NCBI GenBank assembly: GCA_017391545.1
Contig: JAFOYD010000130.1
Span: forward strand, 1 to 7,681
Length of the DNA: 7,681 nucleotides
Reading direction: 5' to 3'
Source: Lachnospiraceae bacterium
GTDB taxonomy: Bacteria > Bacillota > Clostridia > Lachnospirales > Lachnospiraceae
Shown: positions 1-6,051 of the stretch, in pieces
Position numbering within the stretch: position 1 is the first letter of the stretch
Layout: the number at the start of each line of letters is the position of its first letter
The notes under the pieces: generated by a model
The model's input: only the letters and a program-made list of their open reading frames with translations
Database searches by the model: none
Told to the model about the DNA's origin: nothing
Made by a program: the position numbers and the translations under genes

Positions 1-515
1 ATTACCTGATCTTCTTTCGTAATCACAGCTCCATATGTGGCAGTAGCTGCCCTTTTGATTTCATTGAATCTGATGCCCGCTTCACTGCCCTGGACCGCCA
101 TATGGTATATTTTGTAAAAATAAGGAAGCTCCAGTCCCATTTTGTCGAAATCAAACACCTCGCAAGATCCGCAGTCCTCCCACATAGACACAAGGTTGCT
201 GCGACAGACAATGGCCAGTGCTTTGAGATACTCCTGTTCCGGATCATATGCCGTCCCTTCTCCTGCAATAAAGTCCTCCGAACCGCCAAACACGATATCC
301 TTTGGCACCACTCTGTACATCAGAAGTCCGGTAAGCTCCTCCGGGAGATAGGTAAACGTTCCAATCTTCTCATGAACCACGACCTGAAAGCTCTCATTTA
401 TGACACTTATGTCATTTTCTGGTTCTTCCCACCTGTCACGCTCTGGCTTTACAAATATCGTTCCGATCAGTGGCAGACATATGATGAATGCCAGCACTCC
501 TGCGATCTTTTTCAT
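1..515 (-). CDS. SpoIID/LytB-like domain exported protein, 5' part only (C-terminus beyond window)
   Basis: The frame starts at ATG 515-513 and stays open to the left edge, giving 171 visible residues. Residues 1-22 begin MKK and are then hydrophobic, as expected for a signal peptide or N-terminal anchor, so the protein probably acts outside the membrane. From about residue 55 it resembles the SpoIID/LytB domain: a PEELTG stretch (58-63) where the family has a LEEYL-G motif, EYLKALAIVCRSN (95-107) matching the family's EALKAQAVAARTY, and KRAATATYGAVIT (154-166) matching its AV..T.G.vl segment. Family members include the sporulation peptidoglycan lytic transglycosylase SpoIID. Here the position expected to hold the catalytic Glu (five after the Gly of the first motif) appears to be Arg68, so activity is doubtful. 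The gene lies 33 bases after the acyltransferase gene. Its ribosome binding site is weak (GGGATGA region at about 522-528); an in-frame stop at 522-524 leaves ATG 515 as the best start. The assignment rests on motif resemblance only. Confidence 0.6.
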   Translation of the reverse strand, partial: MKKIAGVLAFIICLPLIGTIFVKPERDRWEEPENDISVINESFQVVVHEKIGTFTYLPEELTGLLMYRVVPKDIVFGGSEDFIAGEGTAYDPEQEYLKALAIVCRSNLVSMWEDCGSCEVFDFDKMGLELPYFYKIYHMAVQGSEAGIRFNEIKRAATATYGAVITKEDQV

Positions 516-548
516 ATCCAGTCATCCCGTGGTATTTTGGTATTTATT

Positions 549-2297
549 TTATGCTTTTTCTCTATTTTTATTCGTAAGCGAAAGCAGCCCTGCCGAAAGC
601 TTATCAAAAAGCACATTGCACACGATCACTACGGTGTTATCAAACACAATGGATAGGATCGTGCACACCACAAAGGTCAGCACTACAGAAGCGATGATAC
701 CGCCAATACATCCAAAACGCAGCGCTGTGATATGAAATCTTCCCTGCACAACTACAAACAGTGCATACCAGTGGATCAGGATAATGGAATAGCTGTACTT
801 GGAACAGAGCCTGACAAACAGATTGGATCTTCCTGTAAATTTATCCTTATTTTGTAAAAATAACGCAAAGATTCCACAGGAAATGATGACCATGGTCGAT
901 GCGTTGTTGTACACATAGTTCATCTGATCAGAGTCATGATATACAACTCCCACAGTGATGGCATACGCTGCCACTGCCGCAATAAGCAGCGCTTTATTTC
1001 GCTTTGCCGCACCGGAAAGCTCATTTTGCCTTGTCATGATATATCCGAGCAAAAATACGCCCTCCCAGCCTGCCAGAAACGTGCTCGCGCCAAAGGTCAT
1101 GCCAAATAGCGGCAGATAATTGGTCAAAATATTAAGCACCAGGATGACTGCCGCCAGCGAAAAGATCATCCTGTCACTTAAATGCTGCATCATCACGCGC
1201 AGAAACGGTGTCACGAGATACAGCGCCACAATCGTATAGATCAGCCACAGATGCGGTCCTACATCAGGCGCCCCTGTGACAATTCTCTTAAATGCTGCTC
1301 CAAGATTTTTGGGAGGCAGAAATCCCACTTCATCATTTAAAGACAGAAGTAATAGATAATAGGCAATTAACGGGATGATCACCTTCGACGCTCTTCTGAT
1401 GTAAAAGGGAAGCACGCCCTCGTCCTGTCTGCTCTTTGCCCCCAGAAGCAATGTGCCTGACAGCATCACGTACAGCAGATTGCAGGTCAGACCAAGACTG
1501 AGTCCACAGACAAGCACCAGACGCTTCCAATTGGCATCAGCAAGATCGACCATTGGAGAGCAGGCATGCGCCAGTATTACAAACACCGCTGCAAGAATCC
1601 GCAGATAATCAAGATACACTTCTCTGTCTTTAGAAGGCTCCGCGCCGAAAAAGATCGTCCTGACATATTGTCCCCCACGGAGTCCACTTTCCTTCATCCG
1701 CACGGAATGTGCCCAATAGATCAGACAAAATCCAATGATAATTGCCGGAATATACCACAGACAATGGATGACTGTTTCCTCTGACACGTAGGCAGTTGCT
1801 TTCATTTTGCCACTGCAGCCCTCGATTGCCTTGAGTTTAAAATCGCCGTCGATGTCAAAGCGCAGAAGCATATATTCGCCAAGTGGTATGGGAATCAGCA
1901 ACCGCTGTTGTCCGATGTGCAGTGCGCTCTTTACGGAGTGCTTTTCCGTAAAGCTCTCCCCAACGCCTGCATAAAACACCTGTACCGGAAGTGGCTCGCT
2001 GTCAGACCACACATCGCCAAACGTCAGCGCAATGCCACCGATGGTTCCGCCAATACCGCCTTCGGCAGAAGAAAGTAAAAACTGCGGGTCCTCACCACTC
2101 ATGGTAAAGCATCTGCCATTTGCATCCGATGCATCACTGACATCATATCCCGTTGCTCCCGCATAGCATGCAGATAAGTCAACGACATCTCCCTGCATCT
2201 CATAGCGATACGCCAGATTCCTGTAAACTGTGATGCCGATTGCAGCGATCATGCATAGAATCAATACAATATATGTCCATTTAAAGCCTTTTTTCAT
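549..2297 (-). CDS. Membrane acyltransferase (acyltransferase-3 family) with N-terminal extracytoplasmic domain
   Basis: This 582-residue membrane protein has two parts. Residues 8-25 form a first membrane segment, followed by about 150 residues (30-175) with few hydrophobic runs and a beta-rich look (for example LPVQVFYAGVG, LLRFDIDGDFKL), presumably outside the cell. A second membrane segment follows at about 177-196. The acyltransferase-3 domain begins near residue 225 with the family hallmark DYLRILAAVFVILAHA (Arg233 and His244, the conserved R and H) and continues with about ten hydrophobic segments, the HLWLIYTIVALYLVTPFLR region (349-367) and the late SYSIILIHWY motif (502-511). Enzymes of this family move acetyl or other acyl groups across or at the membrane onto polysaccharides, peptidoglycan or lipids; the acceptor here cannot be read from sequence. 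The N-terminal part does not look like the SGNH domain seen in OatA-type enzymes. The start at ATG 2297 lies 8 bases after the lipid-kinase stop, with a purine run (AAAGGA) about 14 bases upstream inside the preceding gene, so translational coupling is likely. Confidence 0.85.
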   Translation of the reverse strand: MKKGFKWTYIVLILCMIAAIGITVYRNLAYRYEMQGDVVDLSACYAGATGYDVSDASDANGRCFTMSGEDPQFLLSSAEGGIGGTIGGIALTFGDVWSDSEPLPVQVFYAGVGESFTEKHSVKSALHIGQQRLLIPIPLGEYMLLRFDIDGDFKLKAIEGCSGKMKATAYVSEETVIHCLWYIPAIIIGFCLIYWAHSVRMKESGLRGGQYVRTIFFGAEPSKDREVYLDYLRILAAVFVILAHACSPMVDLADANWKRLVLVCGLSLGLTCNLLYVMLSGTLLLGAKSRQDEGVLPFYIRRASKVIIPLIAYYLLLLSLNDEVGFLPPKNLGAAFKRIVTGAPDVGPHLWLIYTIVALYLVTPFLRVMMQHLSDRMIFSLAAVILVLNILTNYLPLFGMTFGASTFLAGWEGVFLLGYIMTRQNELSGAAKRNKALLIAAVAAYAITVGVVYHDSDQMNYVYNNASTMVIISCGIFALFLQNKDKFTGRSNLFVRLCSKYSYSIILIHWYALFVVVQGRFHITALRFGCIGGIIASVVLTFVVCTILSIVFDNTVVIVCNVLFDKLSAGLLSLTNKNREKA

Positions 2298-2305
2298 ATG
2301 TCAAA

Positions 2306-3235
2306 TCAATGTCCTTTGTTATTTTTTACCATAATGTCCATGGCTTCTCTTTCATTGCGAAGCTCGACCTGCCTGTGGTGTCCTCCATACTCACCGTCAA
2401 GTGTCCATGCCACTTCCTCCTCGGACTCGACCATCAGTCTTCCCGATTTGAAGCTGTACATATAGTCGGTGTCAATATTCTGGACTGCCAGCGCAGCCAG
2501 TATGGAATTCAGCTCGATGGGATTTCGCGGAACCTTGATGAGTGTCACCTCAAAAAGTCCATCGTTAAGCGCAACCTCTCCCTTAAAAACATTGCCGGCA
2601 ATACTTTTGAAGCCGCCTACAGAATATGTGTTTGTGACCATGCCAAAAATGAAGTCATCCTCTATACTTCTCTCCTCACCGTTTTCTGACACGTATGTCA
2701 CTTTTAAGCGATAGGACTTAATGTTCTGGAGGTGTTTCATGCCTTCAAGAATATATGCCATGTGACCGAGCGCATTTTTCATTTCCTGCGGTGTCCCATA
2801 GGAAACCTCCGTAAACAGCCCAAATGCCGCAATATACACAAATACATCATCGTTAAAACGTCCCACATCACAAGGAAACACCTTTCCACCAATCACGATC
2901 TCCGCCGCTCTTTTCATGCTGGAAGGGATGCCCAGACTGATTGCAAAGTCGTTGGTGCTTCCGGAGGGGATATAGCCTATGGTCGTCTGAAAGCCGGACT
3001 GGATCATACCTGTGACGATCTCATCCAATGTGCCATCACCACCACTGCACACCACAAGCTCATAGCGTTTCTTGCGTTCTCGCATGACTCTCACTGCATC
3101 TTTCTGACTCTGCGTCGTGTAGACTGTCACTTCATAGTCAGCCTTCGTCATCACATCAATGATCTCCAACAGATGATTTTTGATCAGGCCCTTACCCGAA
3201 TGTGGATTCACGATAAATAGTGCTTTCCTGCTCAT
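2306..3235 (-). CDS. Diacylglycerol kinase / YegS-BmrU-type lipid kinase
   Basis: This 309-residue soluble protein is full length for the DAGK-catalytic family, which phosphorylates diacylglycerol or related lipids at the membrane face; in Gram-positives DgkB returns diacylglycerol released by lipoteichoic acid synthesis to phosphatidic acid. Visible motifs are VNPHSGKG (9-16), the nucleotide-binding GGDGTLDE (65-72), PSGSTNDFA (90-98), NDGLFEV (224-230) and, near the C-terminus, WTLDGE (277-282), whose Asp280 and Glu282 correspond to the catalytic Asp-Gly-Glu region of DgkB. All key motifs are intact. The start at ATG 3235 is supported by AAAGGA ten bases upstream. The gene follows whiA by 27 bases and precedes the acyltransferase gene by 8, suggesting an envelope or lipid-recycling role. 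The true lipid substrate (diacylglycerol, undecaprenol, sphingoid base) is not decided by sequence, so no gene symbol is given. Confidence 0.9.
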   Translation of the reverse strand: MSRKALFIVNPHSGKGLIKNHLLEIIDVMTKADYEVTVYTTQSQKDAVRVMRERKKRYELVVCSGGDGTLDEIVTGMIQSGFQTTIGYIPSGSTNDFAISLGIPSSMKRAAEIVIGGKVFPCDVGRFNDDVFVYIAAFGLFTEVSYGTPQEMKNALGHMAYILEGMKHLQNIKSYRLKVTYVSENGEERSIEDDFIFGMVTNTYSVGGFKSIAGNVFKGEVALNDGLFEVTLIKVPRNPIELNSILAALAVQNIDTDYMYSFKSGRLMVESEEEVAWTLDGEYGGHHRQVELRNEREAMDIMVKNNKGH

Positions 3236-3245
3236 ATTTCGTCAT

Positions 3246-3251
3246 TCCTTT
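3246..3251 (-). promoter_or_regulatory. Ribosome binding site of the lipid kinase
   Basis: AAAGGA with a 10-base spacer to ATG 3235, inside the 27-base gap after whiA. A nearer ATG (3245-3243) is out of frame with the kinase. Confidence 0.7.
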
Positions 3252-3262
3252 CTCGTAATGAT

Positions 3263-4180
3263 TCAGTTACCTTTTCGCAAGGCTTCTGCCAGCTCACTAA
3301 GCTTGCGCAATCTGTGATTGACTCCTGACTTCCCCACCGGCGGCGTCAGATACTGTCCCAGCTCTTTTAACGTCGCATCCGGGTAATCAAGCCTAAGCTC
3401 TGCCATCTGGCGCAGATTTTCCGCAAGATTATCAAATCCATAATGTTCTTTGATATACTGTATATCCTCGATCTGTTTTGTTGCCGCATTTACTGTCTTG
3501 GTAATGTTTGCGGCCTCACAGTTCACCCTTCTGTTGATGGAGTTGCGCATATCCTTTAATATACGCAGATTTTCCAGATTCATCAATGAAATATGAGCTC
3601 CTGTCACATTCAGAAGCTCTACGATCTCTTCGCTTTCCTTGATATAAACAACCTGATATTTCTTCCTTGCCACGATCTTTGCTTTGATCTCGTAAATGAG
3701 CAGGGTGTCGACGAGCTGTTTTGCCTGCTCCAGATCGTTGCATACAAATTCCAGATGATACCCCTTTTCGGGATTGCTCATAGAACCAATGCTTAGAAAT
3801 GTTCCTCTGATGTATGCCCGTTTGCAACACAGACTTTTGATCACCAAGGGGTTCACAAGGGTATCGCCCTGCACATATTTGATCGTCTGCAGTATTTTTT
3901 CAGCAGGCAGCTCGCCATTGTTGTCGATATGCAGACTGTTTGGATTCTGCTCATCAATGAAGCGCTCTTCCTTGATCTGGAATAACTTTTTTAGGAGCGC
4001 AAGGCACCTTCCCGCCATAAACGGCGTATCTGACTGAAGGTCGATGACTTCCTTTCCTGTCTCCGATACCCTTATGGCTCCGGAATACACAAGGATTGCC
4101 GCAAGCTCTGCAATCTGGCAGTGCCTTGCCGTAATCTCAAGCCTTACAAGCTCCTCCTTTACTTCTCCTGAAAATGACAT
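3263..4180 (-). CDS. whiA: DNA-binding protein WhiA
   Basis: WhiA is a conserved Gram-positive protein related to LAGLIDADG homing endonucleases but without nuclease activity. It is a sporulation transcription factor in Streptomyces and affects division and chromosome segregation in Bacillus. The 305-residue product starts with the typical MSFSGEVKEELVR. It then has the LAGLIDADG-like core around CKRAYIRGTFLSIGS (119-133) with a second half around 145-215, the conserved NRRVNCEAANITKTV (217-231), and a C-terminal helix-turn-helix from about 255 to 303 with GVNHRLRKLSELAEAL (286-301). Length and order are normal for the family. The start ATG 4180 is preceded by GTAGGTG with a 5-base spacer, located in the 14-base gap after rapZ. 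Immediate linkage to rapZ is the usual Firmicute arrangement, although the yvcK gene often found between them is absent here. Confidence 0.97.
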   Translation of the reverse strand: MSFSGEVKEELVRLEITARHCQIAELAAILVYSGAIRVSETGKEVIDLQSDTPFMAGRCLALLKKLFQIKEERFIDEQNPNSLHIDNNGELPAEKILQTIKYVQGDTLVNPLVIKSLCCKRAYIRGTFLSIGSMSNPEKGYHLEFVCNDLEQAKQLVDTLLIYEIKAKIVARKKYQVVYIKESEEIVELLNVTGAHISLMNLENLRILKDMRNSINRRVNCEAANITKTVNAATKQIEDIQYIKEHYGFDNLAENLRQMAELRLDYPDATLKELGQYLTPPVGKSGVNHRLRKLSELAEALRKGN

Positions 4181-4185
4181 TCAAA

Positions 4186-4192
4186 CACCTAC
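4186..4192 (-). promoter_or_regulatory. Ribosome binding site of whiA
   Basis: GTAGGTG with a 5-base spacer to ATG 4180, located in the 14-base gap just after the rapZ stop codon (4197-4195). The closeness suggests coupled translation of rapZ and whiA. Confidence 0.65.
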
Positions 4193-4194
4193 TT

Positions 4195-5046
4195 TTATTT
4201 TGCATCCCGATGACGAAGCGTCAGCCCGTAATCTCCTTTATCCTTCAGTCTGTTGTACAGTTCCCCTGCAAGCGTCACACTGCGGTGCTGTCCGCCTGTA
4301 CAACCGATCGCTATGACGAGCTGATATTTTCCTTCTTTGATATAGTTTGGTATGAGGAATTTGATCATATCTGTCAGCTTGTCCAGAAATACATGAGCCT
4401 CTTCAAAGCTCATCACATAATCCTGAACCTCTCTGTCAAGTCCCGTTTTCTGCTTCATCTCATCGATATAAAAGGGATTGGGCAGAAAGCGCACGTCGAA
4501 AACAAGGTCTGCATCCTGTGGGATGCCATGCTTAAAGCCAAAGGACATGACATTGACCATCAGACTGTTATAAGCCTGATTGCTGACAAAGATTCTGTCG
4601 AGCTCTGCCTTCAGCTCACGCGTGAGAAGATTTGTCGTGTCAATGACATAGTCTGCTGCCTGCTTGATACTCGCAAGCAGTGCTCTCTCCCTTGTGATTC
4701 CACTCATAAGATCACCGTCAAGGGACAACGGATGGACACGTCTTGACTCTTTGTAGCGCTTTAACAGTACATTATCTGCCGCCTCAAGAAACAGAATCTC
4801 AAACTTATACGTCACCCGCAAACGTGCCACAAGCTGATTGACATCCTCAAAGGACTGGTCTGCCCTGACATCCAGTCCAAGAGCCACCTTTTGTATTCCG
4901 TTATCAGGCATGGCAAGAAGCTCCATGAATTTTTCAATCAGTGGTACAGGCATATTGTCTGCACAATAATATCCGGCGTCCTCAAGCATCTTCATAGCAG
5001 TCGCTTTTCCGCCGCCGCTCATACCAGTAACGATTACAAATCTCAT
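4195..5046 (-). CDS. rapZ: RapZ/YvcJ-type P-loop nucleotide-binding protein
   Basis: This 283-residue protein has the full RapZ architecture: an N-terminal kinase-like P-loop domain and a C-terminal domain with GCTGGQHRSV (248-257) and a terminal LRHRD (277-281). Other family landmarks are MLEDAGYYCADNMP (20-33), LFLEAADNVLLKRYKESRR (85-103), HPLS (105-108), VMSFGFKHG (166-174) and VRFLPNPFY (185-193). In E. coli RapZ binds small RNAs that control GlmS and so amino-sugar supply to the wall; in Bacillus YvcJ binds and hydrolyses nucleotides and affects competence. The P-loop reads GMSGGGKA (8-15), so the residue after the invariant Lys14 is Ala15 rather than the usual Ser or Thr; Thr16 follows. 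The start ATG 5046 is supported by AAAGGG nine bases upstream. The position between murB and whiA is conserved in Clostridia and fits a wall-precursor role. RNA binding in this organism is not shown by sequence. Confidence 0.96.
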   Translation of the reverse strand: MRFVIVTGMSGGGKATAMKMLEDAGYYCADNMPVPLIEKFMELLAMPDNGIQKVALGLDVRADQSFEDVNQLVARLRVTYKFEILFLEAADNVLLKRYKESRRVHPLSLDGDLMSGITRERALLASIKQAADYVIDTTNLLTRELKAELDRIFVSNQAYNSLMVNVMSFGFKHGIPQDADLVFDVRFLPNPFYIDEMKQKTGLDREVQDYVMSFEEAHVFLDKLTDMIKFLIPNYIKEGKYQLVIAIGCTGGQHRSVTLAGELYNRLKDKGDYGLTLRHRDAK

Positions 5047-5055
5047 CCCTATCAG

Positions 5056-5061
5056 CCCTTT
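5056..5061 (-). promoter_or_regulatory. Ribosome binding site of rapZ
   Basis: AAAGGG with a 9-base spacer to ATG 5046, within the 31-base gap after murB. It supports the start at MRFVIVTGMSG, which gives the usual short lead into the P-loop. Confidence 0.7.
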
Positions 5062-5077
5062 CTCATCTCATATTTTT

Positions 5078-6028
5078 CTAAAAGTCTCCCAGCAAAATGA
5101 CCTCAGGTTCAATCATGACACCTGACGATTCTTTTACTCTTTTTTGTATCTCGCAAATCAGTGCATAGATGTCAGAAGCAGTTGCATTTCCCTTATTGAT
5201 CACAAAACCGCAGTGTTTCTCAGATACCTGCGCACCGCCAATCGAAAATCCACGAAGCCCTGCGTCATCAATCAGCTTTGCCGCAAAGTATCCTTCTGGT
5301 CGTTTGAAGGTAGAGCCTGCACTTGGATATTCCAGGGGCTGTTTATCGCGCCGCTTAAACGCCAGCTCATCCATCTTTTCCCTGATTTTGGTCTGATCGC
5401 CAGGCGAGAGCTCGATCGTGACATCAAGTACGATCAGCTCCTGCTCCTTCAAAATACTGTGCCTGTATGAAAAATGCATTTCTTCTGCACTTTTTTCGAT
5501 AATCTCAGCGTCCGGTGTCATCAATCTCACGCTCTTTACGACCTGCTTCATCTCACCATCATAGGCACCCGCATTCATGACAATCGCGCCGCCCAGACTT
5601 CCGGGAATACCTGCTGCAAACTCGAAGCCTGTCAATCCACATTCATATGCTCTGCGTGCGATCGCTGCAAGTGTACAGCCAGCCTCACACACAAGCGTAT
5701 TTCCATTGACCGCAATATGACTGTATTCCTTTGACAAATGAAGCACGACACCGCGCAATCCCTGGTCACTTACCAGCAGATTGCTGCCGTTTCCGATGAG
5801 ATAAAAATCCCTGTTTGGCACACAGAGATTTTCTGACTTTAGTATTGTAAGCACTTTTTCAAGTTGAATACGATCTTTGATCTCTACAAAGATGTCAGCC
5901 ACGCCACCTACTCGGAAGGTGGTGTGCGCCGACATCTTTTCATTTGCAAATAGCTGTTCCTGTCCGACTGCATCGGCAAGCTTTTGAATGATAAGCTCCT
6001 TTTTCAATCTATTCGTCCCCTGATTCAT
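5078..6028 (-). CDS. murB: UDP-N-acetylenolpyruvoylglucosamine reductase MurB
   Basis: MurB is the cytosolic FAD enzyme that uses NADPH to reduce UDP-GlcNAc-enolpyruvate to UDP-MurNAc, the second step of peptidoglycan precursor synthesis. The product is 316 residues from ATG 6028. FAD-binding motifs are HTTFRVGGVADIFVE (35-49), GNGSNLLVSDQGLRG (79-93) and FAAGIPGSLGGAIVMNAGA (137-155). The active site shows YRHS (188-191), SAGSTFKRP (236-244) with Ser239 as the likely proton donor, and the C-terminal IEPEV (306-310) carrying the conserved Glu. The sequence is the Gram-positive type II form. The start is uncertain: ATG 6028 has an AGGA abutting it with no spacer, whereas TTG at 6007-6005 (codon 8) has AGGGGA eight bases upstream and would give 309 residues. 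No conserved domain is lost either way. A strong hairpin lies within codons 30-47 (5888-5939). Confidence 0.97.
   Translation of the reverse strand: MNQGTNRLKKELIIQKLADAVGQEQLFANEKMSAHTTFRVGGVADIFVEIKDRIQLEKVLTILKSENLCVPNRDFYLIGNGSNLLVSDQGLRGVVLHLSKEYSHIAVNGNTLVCEAGCTLAAIARRAYECGLTGFEFAAGIPGSLGGAIVMNAGAYDGEMKQVVKSVRLMTPDAEIIEKSAEEMHFSYRHSILKEQELIVLDVTIELSPGDQTKIREKMDELAFKRRDKQPLEYPSAGSTFKRPEGYFAAKLIDDAGLRGFSIGGAQVSEKHCGFVINKGNATASDIYALICEIQKRVKESSGVMIEPEVILLGDF
5888..5939 (-). other. Strong intragenic hairpin within murB
   Basis: On the coding strand the arms AAAGATGTCGGC (5939-5928) and GCTGACATCTTT (5899-5888) pair over 12 positions with one G-U. After a single bulged G, CAC pairs with GTG, then there is an A/C mismatch, then CCACCT pairs with AGGTGG around a 7-base loop. 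That is 21 pairs in 52 bases, covering codons 30-47, which encode the conserved HTTFRVGGVADIF motif. No long T run follows, so it is not a standard intrinsic terminator. It could affect translation, message stability or pausing, or be a by-product of conserved protein sequence. Confidence 0.6.
6016..6021 (-). promoter_or_regulatory. Likely murB ribosome binding site pointing to a TTG start
   Basis: AGGGGA lies inside the first codons of the longer murB frame, 8 bases before an in-frame TTG (6007-6005). The upstream ATG (6028-6026) has only AGGA directly touching it, with no spacer. Spacing therefore favours TTG, giving a 309-residue MurB beginning at codon 8. Codon preference (ATG over TTG) argues the other way, so the call is moderate. 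Confidence 0.55.
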
Positions 6029-6051
6029 TCCTATTGATATAATATCTGATT

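Noticed and set aside
23..289. Minus-strand open frame of 88 codons at the left edge
   Set aside because: It is in a different frame from the SpoIID-like gene that begins at 515, and that frame carries the family motifs. This one has none.
102..656. Plus-strand open frame of 184 codons across the SpoIID-like and acyltransferase genes
   Set aside because: It crosses the end of one minus-strand gene and the start of another, with no domain and no ribosome binding site of note. The minus-strand frames are better supported.
4174..4746. Plus-strand open frame of 190 codons opposite rapZ
   Set aside because: It runs antisense to an intact, strongly conserved rapZ frame, has no recognisable domain, and reads as low-complexity antisense translation. 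It is a codon-bias shadow.
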